DNA from: Nissolia schottii
Taxonomy: Eukaryota; Streptophyta; Magnoliopsida; Fabales; Fabaceae
NCBI GenBank assembly: GCA_003254905.1
Contig: QANU01098975.1
Coordinates: 248,001-312,000, forward strand
Direction: 5' to 3'
Length of the DNA stretch: 64,000 nt
Under the pieces are notes generated by a model that worked only from the letters and a program-made list of their open reading frames with translations, made no database searches and had not been told where the DNA came from. This document shows, piece by piece, positions 1 through 11,900 of the stretch; position 1 is the first letter of the stretch, and every line of letters starts with the position of its first letter. The translations under genes and the position numbers were made by a program.

Positions 1-244
1 CAAACCTAAAAATGGAAGCACAAACCACAAAGGCATATATCAATATTTGCAGAGGAGGCAGTGAGAGGGGAAAACATGAAGCAAGGGAAGGAAGAAAGGG
101 AGCGGGGAGGTGTGGATTTTAGTGAGGGTTTTGCGGATCAGGGAGGAAATGGACACGTGTCCGTTGCCATATCGGTGACTTTTTTTGTGGGTTTATTAAT
201 CTATCTCTCTTTGGGGTGCGAGGATCAACGCAACATAACGTGGT

Positions 245-278
245 CACACACTCACACTCACACTCACACTCACACTCA
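245..278. repeat. CACACT/CTCACA microsatellite
   Basis: A hexameric CACACT pattern repeats about five times. It creates a run of alternating Thr-His codons in one frame, which is an artefact of the repeat. Confidence 0.9.
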
Positions 279-460
279 ACTCAGGCAGCCAGAGAGCAGT
301 GGCTGAAACGTGAATGAAATGAGTTACTACTTTAAACGTTTTTATTTGGCTTTTTTAATTTAGTCATTAGTTTAACAAACAAAGGTAAGGCTTCACCGGG
401 GTGCCATCGGCGAAAACAACAAGTTGGGGTAGCATCATCATTGCTGCGGTTTTGGCTAGA

Positions 461-487
<27 letters not shown>
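461..487. repeat. TC dinucleotide microsatellite
   Basis: Uninterrupted TC repeat of about 13 units. Confidence 0.95.
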
Positions 488-493
<6 letters not shown>

Positions 494-2339
494 TTTGTTT
501 TTTTGGGTAACAAAATTCTAAAAATGTGTTATTTGTACATTGGTTTTTGTATTTTTCATCATTTGATTGTAATGAAGTTTATCATTTCACATTTACCTAA
601 TTCTATTGTCATGTTATAATAATAACTCACCAAAATTTCGTTTATTAAAAAAGAGTGTCAGGTATAATAATAGTATTAGAAATTTCTAATAGTTTCATCA
701 CTTATTGGTTCCATATAACAACAGAGCTAAACCAACAAACAATGCTAACATGACCATGTTTGAATTGTGTGACGTCGGTATTTTTTTAATTTTTTATGAG
801 AAAATTTAAAACTTATTTAAAACATAGAGGATCAAATTTAAAAAAATAAAATAAAATTCATAAGGGATCAAAGTGAGAGGAAAAAAAAGTTAATTTTAAG
901 GAATTAATAAGCTTATTTTATCTAAATAATTTAATATTTATATGGTACAGAGATAGTTTGAACCCATAACTAGTTATCAATTTAACCATAAATAGTTAAT
1001 TATCTATTTAGTCAGGTGCCTATCAAAAAATCTATTTAGTCACGCATTTATCGTGTAGTAAAAGGTAGTTGGAGTGAGTTGTAGAACGACTACAATTAGT
1101 TACTATGCTTGACACTCAAGCTGTATAAACCAAATCATGGTTAATTGAGTCACTTGTACAATTGAATTATTCATATTCACTTTCTTATTCCAGGATTTTC
1201 TCTTGCTTCACTCTATTTTTACAATCGAGTGTTGACAATATCTTATCGCGTTTGCTATGCTCTCGAGGGTTGGCCACGCAGAGGAGATTGAACAAGATAT
1301 ATTGGACCTCACATATCCCACAACCACCTTCTACTTTTCTCCTTTTCCCAACGCCACCACCGCAGCCCCCAATCGACTCTGCTACCTCAACCCTCCGCCG
1401 ACGCCACCAGTATAACCCTCCGTCATCAGCAATTCGACAGATCTGACGATTGAGATAGTTGTTTTCCTCATGTGAAAGAGGGAAACCCATTGCCCATTCC
1501 CTCTCCCACCCCCTCTATGTCATCGTTTACTGCCATTGCCAGAGGGCTGCGAGCTGCTGCACTATGTCCAGATCTGTTGCACCTCACCACCAGATTTAGA
1601 TTGCTCTTGCATATGCTTCTAACTTTTTTTTTTCCTTTGAAGATGATGTGATTTCTTTCTTTTATTTTCTGGGGCATTCTTTTTTGTTTTAAAATGTGGT
1701 GGTGTTTTGTTCATTGAAGTTTGTATATAGATTTTGGATATCTTTCAATTTCTGGTATGTTGAATCTAAATAGTGTTGTTGGATTTGATTTTTATTTTTA
1801 TTTTTATTTTTATTTTAATTTGATTGTGTTTTGAATTGATTTGTTACTCTTGTTGGTGTTGGAGCAAGTAGGAGTCGCGATGACAGTAACGTCGGGAGGA
1901 TGACATGAAAAAGGGTGTCAGAAGAGGTGGTAGAGGAGTAGCATATATGAAAATTATAAAAGTTATAAAGGGTAAAATTAGTTAAACAATTAGATATATT
2001 ATTAAAATATAAATACAAATTATAATATTATTATGGTTATTAAGTTATAATATTAACCATTAATTAGTTTTTTCAAAGGTTGGGATTCAAGAATCATTTC
2101 GGTCCCTAAGTCAAGTCAATTCATAGAAGTTGTTTCCTCTCTTTTCTTTATTTTAATAGTTGCTCTTATAATATATGTTTTCAGGCGTTGACTAATATGG
2201 TCCTTCAATCTTAGTCGTCCAAAACACAAATAAATGACTAAAATTAAATCTAACAAATGATTATATAATAATATATAATAATTTTTACTGATATTTTAAT
2301 AATATTTTATTTCATTTACTAATTTTATCCCTCTCCATC

Positions 2340-3150
2340 CTTTTAATTTTCTAATCTTGTCCTAACCCTTGTACCTCCTCCACCTCTACCTACATTGGCA
2401 GTGCCGCCTCCACCTATCACCACCACCACTAACATCCTCCATCAACAACCCCCACCATCACCACCCTCCACCATCACCATCTCTGTCCTTTCTCTCCCTC
2501 CACCTTCCACCACCCCCCTCTTTTCCTCAACACCGACAACTCCTCCACCCTCCAATCCATCATCAACATCCCCAAAACCCCTTCCTCACACCAAATCACT
2601 GATTTGATTCACCATCACCATCCCCACACGGCCAAAATCACCACCACCACCACCACCATCCTCCATCAATAACCCCCACCATCACTACCCTCCACCACTG
2701 AACCTCACCCACCTGCAAAGAAAGAAACACACAAAATAGAAAATTTAAGCCAAACACACATGCAAATAGCCAGAGAGAGAAAGAAATAGAGAGAGAGAGA
2801 GAGTTGAGAAGGACAGATCCAAGAGAGGGGGCAACTAGTTTGCCACCGCTAGCAACCTGTCCTGACGACAATAGCCCCTTGAAGCCGCAAGGAGAGTGAG
2901 CTTGAGAGAGATAGATTAGATCGAGAGTGAGTTGAGAGAGAGAGACCTAGACGGAGAGAGAGAACATATTTGAGAGAGGGAGCGGAGAGAGGGGGAGTTG
3001 AGAGAGTGAGAGAGGAAGGGGATGAGGAAGGGAAAGGGAGGTTAATAGTAATTTTGTATTTTATTTTTAAAATAAAAATTAATACTGGGACTAACTTGGA
3101 CCAACTAGGTGGTTGGTCCTTGTTAGAAGCCACCATGTTTTCGCTTTCAT
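2340..3150 (-). mobile_element. Probable non-autonomous element, copy 1
   Basis: The block has CCA/CAC-rich low-complexity sequence followed by GA-rich sequence, and it ends near 3150. Read on the minus strand, its end (about 3140-3060) closely resembles 28005-28075 on the plus strand: both share an 'ACCACCTA-TTGGTCCAA' core followed by an A/T-rich run. Two copies in opposite orientation suggest a dispersed element. I could not define termini or a target-site duplication, so the borders are approximate and the class is unknown. Confidence 0.35.
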
Positions 3151-4025
3151 AATCAATAATACGCTATAGGTTGTCTTATTTGTACTTGTATATTTTTTTT
3201 ATGTAACAAAAATGATAAGAGAATAACATTGATTCAATGTAAAAGACTATCAAACATTTCTATAATTATATTATATTCTATATTAAAGTTTTGAGATAAT
3301 GCGTATGCAAGTTCAACATAAACCAGTGTCATGTTGCACCATATTGGCTAGTTGTCGCACAGTGATTAGTAGGAAATCCATGAATTTTTTGTGTTTTGTT
3401 ACTGAAAATCCATGAATTTGGCAACATTGTTTTCAAGTATGACCTACAACTATGGACTGAGCCAGGGGAAGGAAGCTTACTAGTTGGTTTTGAATCGGTG
3501 GAGGAATTGTTGAGCCTTAACGAGGAGACAAACACCACGAAGAGGGTCAATGTGACAAATTATGGCCTATCTGTTTGTAGCCATCATTTTCGAATGTAGA
3601 TAAACAAATTTTTTCCTGGTCCGAAAATGAATAAAAATTCGCTTTTCACATCTTTCTTTTTTCTGTAACACTCAAAGTTTATCTTATGATTTTTGGACAG
3701 AAATACCTTGGTCCCCACACACTTGGGGTTTTAGGTATTGTTTCTTCAGAGCCCAACGGAGCTTCAGGTTTAGGGCCTGACCCAAAGGATGTAGTGAAGG
3801 ACTCCAGCTTGCCGTGATTAGCCATGTAAACGTTAAGCTGCTTATTTTATTTTTTTTGACGACACCTGTACAAACAAACAAACAGGCTTGCTTTTTTGGT
3901 GTAACATGACACAAATTTCTTAGTGTACTCATGGTAGCACAAGGATAGTTAAGACTTTCAATACTTTCTAATTAAACAAAAAAAAAAAATGAAGTTAATA
4001 TTTGGAAAAGGAAATCAAGTGGCTA

Positions 4026-4178
4026 GAACCTTCAAAAGTCTGCTTCCCTAGACCATTCTAGACAGAGCATTCTGCAGAAAAGGAAACCCATCTTTCTCTG
4101 TCTCCTAAACTCTCACCAAATCACTCCCTCCAGAACTCTCACGTACGTTGTTTTCTTCAAATCAAGTCCTTTATAAAT
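4026..4178 (+). promoter_or_regulatory. Heat-shock promoter of first sHSP gene
   Basis: A perfect GAAccTTC pair lies at 4026-4033. A three-unit heat-shock element with 5-base phasing follows at 4051-4063 (GAC, TTC, GAC). A TATA box (TTATAAAT) lies at 4171-4178, about 78 bases upstream of the start codon. Heat-shock transcription factors bind inverted nGAAn units spaced by 5 bases; two of the three units in the second array have a one-base mismatch. Confidence 0.75.
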
Positions 4179-4255
4179 GCCACTACCACTATTGCAACAT
4201 CCACCGATCCGATCCGATCCAATCCAACATAGTGTTTAGATATCAAAGAGTAAGA

Positions 4256-4735
4256 ATGGACGGGAGGACCCCGCTGTTTTCAATCTTGGAGGACATGCTC
4301 GATTTCGCCGATGAACAACCGCCAGAGAAAGATCAGAAAGGATCAGGCCCTTCCAGGGCATACGTCCGGGACGCCAAGGCGATGGCGGCGACCCCGGCGG
4401 ACGTGGTGGAGTACCCCAACCGGTACGTGTTCGTGGTGGACATGGCGGGGATCAGGGCAGGGGAGATCAGGGTGACGGTTGAGAACGACAACGTTTTGGT
4501 GGTGAGCGGGGAGAGGAAGCATGATCATGATGATGATGATGATCAAAGGGGGGGGAAGTACTTGAGCATGGAGAGAAGGGTTGGGAAGTTCATGAGGAAA
4601 TTCGCTCTTCCTGATAATGCCAACATGGACAAGATTCACGCCCTTTGTCAGGACGGGGTGCTAACTGTCACCGTTGAGAAGCTGCCGCCGCCGGAGCCCA
4701 AGAGGGCCAAGACCATTGAGGTCAAGGCTGCTTGA
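4256..4735 (+). CDS. Cytosolic class II small heat-shock protein
   Basis: This intronless gene encodes 159 residues, a normal length for plant class II small heat-shock proteins. These are ATP-independent cytosolic chaperones that assemble into oligomers and hold unfolding proteins during heat stress. The N-terminal arm is short (about residues 1-35). A class II motif, [16 protein letters not shown], follows, then the alpha-crystallin domain with '[11 protein letters not shown]' and '[19 protein letters not shown]', and the class-typical C-terminus ending TIEVKAA. The start at 4256 is the first ATG in frame that gives the family N-terminus; the frame stays open upstream, but without an ATG. 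Oddity: after 'SGERK' there is a His/Asp tract (HDHDDDDD) where relatives, including the second copy at 8126-8602, have a Lys/Glu-rich segment. The protein is more diverged than its neighbour. Confidence 0.95.
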   Translation: MDGRTPLFSILEDMLDFADEQPPEKDQKGSGPSRAYVRDAKAMAATPADVVEYPNRYVFVVDMAGIRAGEIRVTVENDNVLVVSGERKHDHDDDDDQRGGKYLSMERRVGKFMRKFALPDNANMDKIHALCQDGVLTVTVEKLPPPEPKRAKTIEVKAA

Positions 4736-5876
4736 TTCAGTCGTCTGTGCTTTCTTCTTACATAATATAATGTATTAAGACTTGTTACCTAATTATATAT
4801 GTGCGCGTGAATCTTGAATAAGATGCAACCTTTTTCCTTTTTATGTTTCTTCGGGTGTGTTAAAGTCTTGTTTTTGGAATTCATGACTGGAGACTCCATG
4901 ACTTGACTAATTCACTTCAACACAAGTCTTTTTCTTGTTTTTCTCCCCTTCTAGTTATTTCCCTCTTCGGCAACCCTAAATGCTACCACTAGATTATGTA
5001 TGCTTTTTTGTTTGTTTTATATGAACCAAGTTTTATGTAGTTGCGCGTATTTAAACTTCACTGGCAATATGATTTGTAATCAAGGTTACGTTATGGAACC
5101 GGCCTTGATTACCTCCAAAAGAATAATGTCAATGGACAGAGAAAAAATGTGCTACTCCTTGGATGGCCGCGACCACAGCCCGGGCTGATTTTGGTGAATC
5201 GCTCGTGACGATGTGCGCTGCTACTCCTTGCTCCCAGCTGTTTCCCTTTTTAAGTGTATTTACTATGTTATATTTGAAACAAAAATATTATTTTAACACT
5301 AACCTTAGCGTCATACTTATGTCGTGTGTGTGAAAGGAGACTATCTATATTAAGGTTGACGTGCACTGCTACATAAAATGTGTTTTAATTTCTTGTTTGA
5401 GTGTGGTATTATGTGTCACTCTACATGTCTGATACGTATGTGTTTATATATACTCATTTTTGAGGGACCTGTGTGTAATGTAACTGCTTCTCCAGCTCGG
5501 TTCTACATTTTGCACAAATTAAGATCGATGCATGTATTTCTTATGGTTTATTTGATACTATCATAAATTTTGAACTAACTTAAAGTGATGATAAGGATAA
5601 ATTATTAGGTCTAAGTCACTTCAACACGTGTGAGTTTACTGTATGTAGACTGTAGAAATTAGGTTGCCTAGTCACTAATTTTATGATGGGTAGAATTGAA
5701 AACTAGAGTTTTATGCATATATATATAAGGTTTTGGTCCTTAAATTATATGTATATTTGTTTTTCGAATACTACTAAATGACTTCCATAACAAAGGGAAC
5801 AATAACTCATCAAACTCGGTCCATAATTTAAGGAAGGGAGAGAAAATAAAACGTAAAGAGCATTACTGTCAAATAA

Positions 5877-6075
5877 ATTTTATATATCATTTTGTAAAAA
5901 TATTACATGTACACTAAATTTTATACACTCATACATACATAATTAATTATACACAAACTTTATTCTCATGAGTGCACAAACATTACAAACTTATATATGA
6001 TATTCTCAATTATACTTAATTAAGTGTATAAATATTACATGTATTAAAATACGAATTTTATGTATTTATGTATAG
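5877..6075 (-). repeat. GTTTGTGCAC dispersed repeat, copy 1
   Basis: Read on the minus strand, this segment shares its order of motifs with 14386-14583 and 17257-17775. The motifs are TTTGTGCACTTAATTAAGTATAATTGAGAATA-like sequence, then a second TTTGTGCACTC, then AATAAAGTTTGTG, and finally GTATGTATGAGTGT before TACATGTAA. Three copies in both orientations suggest a MITE-like family. Borders are approximate. Confidence 0.6.
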
Positions 6076-6446
6076 GGTGTAGCAGGACTCATCATTTCGG
6101 GCTTATACTATTGGGCTATTTAATATTTTTTCTGACATCTCATCATAAAAAAGGGTAGACTTTTCTTTTTTTTTAAAACTCAGCGGTATCAATTTAAAAG
6201 ATCCACAGCTGGAGGTTTGAATATTAGTTTCTATGAATTTAGTTACGTTTTCGCTTCTAATAAGGTTATTTTTCTTTGGATTTAACATGGGTGGATTGTT
6301 TAGAGTTATTGAGAATGTAAGATGTTACAAATGAGAGATCTTACAAGTGATGCTCTTTTGGATATATGAGAGAGAGATCTTACATATTGAAAGATTTCAC
6401 ATGGTCAAAGAAAAATAATAGAGGTATTGCAAATTATAAGAACTTA

Positions 6447-6823
6447 GGCTGTGTTTGGTTGATTAAAATATAAAGACATTGGATAGAGACATATAAATCA
6501 ATTTTATATTTTGGTTGATGACAGTATACAAGATACACTTATTCGTATATATATATCTTGTTTGATTAATAGAGACAAAATAGGAAATACATTTTAAATG
6601 ACTTAAAATACTCTTGTTGCATTAATTTAATAGAAAAAAAACACATTATCCTTCTCTAAAAAGTTGTGTCCTCCCTGTTCTCGTGTCCAAACAAAACGGA
6701 AATATAGAAAATACACAAATTTTCTGTTCTGAGATACCAATTTTTATATATATCATAACAAACAAACAAAATATTTTATCTTTGTGCCTCAGTTTATCTT
6801 GTCTCAATAAACAAACATTGTCT
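6447..6823 (+). mobile_element. Tourist-like MITE, copy 1
   Basis: About 377 bases that align along their whole length with 27561-27949. The left end GGCTGTGTTTGGTT follows a TTA. The right end, read in reverse, gives a similar TGTTTGTTTATTGAGAC terminus. A TTA flank with a TGTTTGGTT terminus fits PIF/Harbinger (Tourist-like) MITEs. There is no coding capacity. The assignment to this superfamily is inference. Confidence 0.6.
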
Positions 6824-7907
6824 TGTAAAAAGATCTCACATGGTCGTAGGAAAGTATGAGAGTTTTACAAACAGAAAGACTTTACATTATTCGTTTATAG
6901 TTTTACAATATAATGTATTAAATTTGCTGAGGAACTCGATATTTGTAATGATAATGATCGAGTTATGTCCAAAGAGGACTATTTAATAGGTAATCAACTT
7001 GACGTGGGTGGAGAAATTTGTATCTAGGCTTCTGAAGATCAAGTAAGTACTTTGGTTTTGTTCTATTCACTGTTTAACATGACCGTGTCGAACGCGTTCT
7101 AAGAGTTTCTAATAATATTATTTTGGTAACATGATACTTTCTCTTAAGAAAGTAATGATTTTTAGTAATTCTTCTTTAAAGGAGATATAGAAATTTTTTG
7201 ATTGCATTCACTACTTAAATTTACAAAAACATCTTATAATTTCTATTTAAAAATATTCGTTATCAACTATTTGTTTATTGGTTTATTTTGTTGATTGAGA
7301 ATTCAAAAATTGAAAGTATATATATTATTTAAAAACCTTAAAATATTTAACGCTATTTTAAATAACGGTTAATATCCTATTTAAGTTTTGAACTTTACAC
7401 TTATATCCTAATTAGTCCATCAACTTAAAAAAGTGACAAGTAAAATTTGTAAACATTGAACTTGTTAGTCCCTAACTAATAATTAGATTGTTCAAAAATT
7501 ACTTAGGGTAATAGTATTAATATCCAAAGACTATTTAGAGTAACGAGTCTAACATTTGCAAAATTCAGTGATTAACTTATCACTTTTTTAAATTGAGGAA
7601 CTAACTAAAAAACTTTTACCCAAATATCATGAGTTTGATATCTGATTTTGAGTATGGAGTAATCTTAAATCTACAGGATAGTTACCCCAATCCTTACAGG
7701 TAATTATAAATCAATGAAAATAGTAGTTATCGGGCTCACCAATAGATACCTTAGTCATATAAAAGAAAAAAATAATAATAATTCAATTTTATTTATTTTT
7801 TAATATCTGCGTGTGCGGGTCGACGGAGATGATGGGCATTGACATTATGGCAATGTGTAATGGGCCCCCACAAATTCAGCCCTTCATTTCTAACAGACTC
7901 TCAAATA

Positions 7908-8023
7908 TTCTGGACCCTACTAGAAGCATGGGGGTATTGGAAAAGCGAAACTCCTAGAACTTGCTCAGGAGCTTCTCTGTATCTCCAGAACCTCCCATCT
8001 TCTTCCTCTGCCATGGTTATAAA
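7908..8023 (+). promoter_or_regulatory. Heat-shock promoter of second sHSP gene
   Basis: Four 5-base-phased heat-shock units lie at 7908-7925 (TTC, GAC, TAC, GAA); the two inner ones are mismatched and the two outer ones perfect. A further GGAgcTTC pair is at 7968-7975. A TATA box (TATAAA) is at 8018-8023, about 103 bases before the start codon. Confidence 0.75.
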
Positions 8024-8125
8024 TGCTCAAATCCACCCGCATTCCCCTCAATCCAGAACACACAAAGCAAACCAAAAAAACTCTGTTTGCCACACATCAG
8101 ATCTTCAAAGAAGAGGAAGGTGATC

Positions 8126-8602
8126 ATGGACATCAGGCTGCTGGGAATGGACCACCCATTTTTTAACACACTGCACCAGGTGATGGACCTCACCGACGAC
8201 AACGCCGACAACAAGAACTCCAACGCCCCCACCAGGACCTATGTCCGCGACTACAAGGCGATGGCGACCACCCCCGCGGACGTGAAGGAGTCCCCCAACT
8301 CGTACGTGTTCGTGATAGACATGCCGGGGCTGAAGTCAGGGGACATCAAGGTTCAGGTGGAGGACGACAACGTGCTGCTCATAAGCGGCGAGAGGAAGAG
8401 GGAGGAAGAGAAGGAAGGTGCCAAGTATTTGAGGATGGAGAGGAAGGTCGGCAAGTTCATGAGGAAGTTTGTGCTCCCTGAGAATGCCAACACTGATGCC
8501 ATCTCTGCTGTGTGCCAAGACGGGGTGCTCTCTGTGACTGTTCAGAAGCTGCCTCCTCCGGAGCCTAAGAAACCCAAGACCATCGAGGTTAAGATTGCTT
8601 GA
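8126..8602 (+). CDS. Cytosolic class II small heat-shock protein
   Basis: This intronless gene encodes 158 residues and is the second member of a tandem pair. The short N-terminal arm starts [16 protein letters not shown] and is followed by the class II motif ([16 protein letters not shown]). The alpha-crystallin domain includes '[21 protein letters not shown]' in pieces, '[21 protein letters not shown]' in pieces and '[12 protein letters not shown]'. The C-terminus is [16 protein letters not shown]. It looks like a textbook legume class II protein (pea Hsp17.7 or soybean Hsp17.9 type, from memory) and acts as a heat-induced holding chaperone in the cytosol. ATG 8126 is chosen because it gives the family N-terminus; the frame runs open upstream into 5' leader sequence. 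An AATAAA lies at 8625-8630. The gene converges on the NSUN5-type gene, with 355 bases between the two stop codons. Confidence 0.97.
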   Translation: MDIRLLGMDHPFFNTLHQVMDLTDDNADNKNSNAPTRTYVRDYKAMATTPADVKESPNSYVFVIDMPGLKSGDIKVQVEDDNVLLISGERKREEEKEGAKYLRMERKVGKFMRKFVLPENANTDAISAVCQDGVLSVTVQKLPPPEPKKPKTIEVKIA

Positions 8603-8957
8603 GAGGGATGAAGTTGGAGAAGCGAATAAACGTTTGCAGAGCACTTTGATTGTAGCTATCTCTATCTCTGTTTTGTGTGATTTTCTCTATCAATGCCTTT
8701 TGGTTGTCTCTTGTAATCTGGTCATATGATGTGATCATTTGATATAATGAAAATGCCTAAGTTTTATGAGTTTTAATTTCCTATATTCCTCAAATCCTCT
8801 GTTTTGGTGAGAGCCTTACAACGTATAGCTAGCACAACGCAGAATAAAAGACGTGAATTTCACGGGAAATTATTTCCCCTTCCATTTCTAAACACGGACG
8901 GGAATATCGCTAAAATGATGTATACATCGACTTTCATAAACGGAAGACAATTATGTC

Positions 8958-11900
8958 TTAGTTAACTCTTATATTCCGATCTCTACGCGACTTGTGTATT
9001 GATCTAGAGCGGTTCACCATGTGAAGATGCCACCAAAATCTGAACGGGCTAGTACGAATAAAGGGATGAATGTGTTTCTTCCTTTGCACGTTTCTGTTTC
9101 TGGTGGAGATGCGAGGACTTCCACTTTCGTTCTTGGCAAACAAGGCAATGAAGAAACCCTCCCCATCCTTGGCAGGATCTGTCCGAACCAGGTTTTCAGC
9201 TACAAGGTAAGAAACCAAGCACTATTAAAATTCACAAGCGTCGAATAATTATAGAACAGCCGAAGAATGGTACTTACAGCCTTCACACACTGAAAGACCA
9301 CGGCAGTGCCATTTGGGGAAAGGGTTCACCAGTTGAAATCCATATGATTCGGCAATGGGAAGAACGGATTTGATGACATCTTCGTTCTCAATTTGGTTGA
9401 CTGAACATGTACTATACACAATTCTTTCAACTGCTGGAACTGCGTTCAAGAATATTTTCATTTATCTAAAATATCCATATATCACTCATATGAGATACTT
9501 GTAAAAACAAGGAAAGGGAAATAATACAGCAGGATTGACAACAACTCACAAAGTAAAGCATGCTGGAGAGCCTTTCTCTGAAAAGCAGCAAGCTTGTTCA
9601 ATCTTTCCACGTCAGTATCCTGACCTAAGCAATCAAAATTTGACAGTTTAGAGAAAATATTTGTATTTAATATCATTTAAGTCTAATAAATTGTATAGAA
9701 CAAACCAGGACAATGCGACATCGTACATATTAAGTCGAATAAATTGTATAGAACAAACCAGGACAATGAGACATCGTACATGTTATGGATTTGATTTGTG
9801 TATTACAACGGTAAGTTTGGTCTATAAAAGACTTGTACCCGACAGTTAGGTAGATAAAATTTAAAAGGTAAAATTAATTGTAACCTGCTGCTTTAGATGG
9901 GAGTAAATGATCTAGTCTTGATGCAGCAGTACCAGAACCAGAGCAGGAAGGATCCAACAGAATAGCCTGGACCTGCAATGATAACTCTGATAATAACTTG
10001 ATGCACAAACACAATAATGAACAAAGTATTATAGCAATCTCGAAGACAAAGTCATGAATAAGCACTACATTAATTATATATCCCTTTCTCTGATTCATGA
10101 AGTACCAACATGCTATTAGGGAATTTTACATTAACAGCTCGGATTCATACATCATCAGAGAAAATGTATATGGAAAGCAATATCACACAAATGACCAACA
10201 ACTTCTGGCAGAACTTACCAGCCCAAGTTCTTGTTCCTCGCAAAACAAGTACACTGATCAGAAATATTAGTTGTACAAGAAAAGACTATGAATTGCGTAA
10301 GTCCGAAAACTATAGACCAAAGCAATCAGCCAGACTGTTGGTAGTCAATCCGGTATAAGCCCCATTAAACATTAAATCGTACAGCTAGAGAAAAGGAAAT
10401 ATGCTATACCTTAGAATATGAAGGATCCTTGGGATTTATGTTCAAGAAATCCTCATTGAGAACTTGTATGTCTGAACTTGGGTTAAGTTTGAAAGGTAGA
10501 ATCACAAATAGCCTCACAAAACTTATTTTTGTGGTCCTCGCTGCTCTGGAGGAACCTGGTAACAGTGCAAGAGCTATGAGATGAAAACCATCAAGATACT
10601 AGAAAAATATTGAAGGATACTGGAGGCACCAGACAACTTTATAGTGTCTTTCAAACGCTTGATCCTGTCTTTACTCAGTTCACATGCTATAATTCTACCC
10701 TTTCTCCTCATAAGGGCAGCAAGATGGACAGTTTTGTTTCCCGGTGCCGCACATGCATCAAGAACCTTGAGATACATTTACACAACTAGTAAGGATTGGA
10801 AGAAGTATCAACTAATATCATACAAAGATCCAATATTAGATTTTTTTCTCAAAGATGATATTCTATAATTCAACATATATACTTGAAATTTACTTAAAAC
10901 AAAGCAGGCAGCAGGTAAATGCCACATAAGTATATTAACAGTTGCTCACTTGTCTTGTAATAAGTTATTAACACATGGAAACACTAACCATTCCTTGCAA
11001 TTTTTAATTATTTGACAATTTTTATATATAATATGATGGGGGAATATTCAAGGCAGCACATTAAGAAATAGAGGATTTTTTTGAAACAAAAATAACTTAA
11101 CTGCCTGAAAAGGAATTGGCCCATATAAACAGAACAACATATTCAACAGTGAACTAAATATACTTGTTTCACTTACACCTCTGGTTCAGCCTAGAAGGGC
11201 AATGCAGCGATAACTCACCTCCCATCCTGGTTCAGGGTTAAGGGCTGGTGCTACCATGGAACTCGCCTTACCCTTAACATAAGTTTGTATCAATGTTAGT
11301 TATAAGGTGTTATAATGAATAACAAACAACAAGCCCTGTCATGCCAGAATGCATCTTAAACCAAAACTTAACGACTTTATTTTTATTAAATAAAAGAAAG
11401 GAAGGGTAACTCCTACTTGCAAAAAGATACTTCCGTTCTTGACAAGAGGATGCTCATGCAAATCAGTGCCTGGTGGGAGTATCAGCAAGTCAGGGAGTAA
11501 ATCATCTTTTCGAACCTATTTGACACACCAAAGTGAGAATTCATGCAAACGAAATAATCCTAATCAGACAAAAATAGACTAATTTGAATCAGGGAAGTAT
11601 AATTAGTAACTTTTTATGAATTCATTTAATATAATTTCAAGAAAAGCACAATAGCGAAGGCACGATGATCAGAAATATTTTGACAAAACATACCAAGTAT
11701 TTTTTCTGAAGTTCAAGTAAGGCAGAATCAACATCCAGTTTGAGTGTATTCACACGAACATAACGAGGTAAAGAAACATCTGCATAAGAACAACATTAAG
11801 TCAATATCACGGCAGAGCAGCGGCAACTCTCACAAATAAAGAAATGATAGCTATGGAGATTCACCAGAAACGAGGATCTACCAGAAAAAGTATCGCATTT

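Larger units (their letters stand above)
1..4020. other. Gene-free 5' flank with repeats
   Basis: No open frame here has a recognisable domain or a convincing exon structure. The stretch holds a CACACT-type microsatellite, a TC microsatellite, AT-rich filler and a purine/pyrimidine-biased block (about 2340-3150) that looks like part of a non-autonomous element. The short open frame at 3396-3599 matches nothing I know. Confidence 0.6.
4736..7907. other. Intergenic region between the sHSP genes
   Basis: AT-rich sequence with no supportable gene. It contains one copy of a GTTTGTGCAC-type repeat (about 5877-6075) and a Tourist-like MITE (6447-6823), both annotated separately. The short open frames at 5000-5566 show no domain. 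Confidence 0.6.

Noticed and set aside
1185-1677. Open frames rich in Pro or Gly/Arg
   Set aside because: They come from CCA/CCG-rich sequence, lack domains, overlap in both strands and have no splice partners.
4343-4639. Minus-strand open frame opposite the first sHSP
   Set aside because: It is a shadow of the GC-rich sHSP coding strand; no domain and no promoter.
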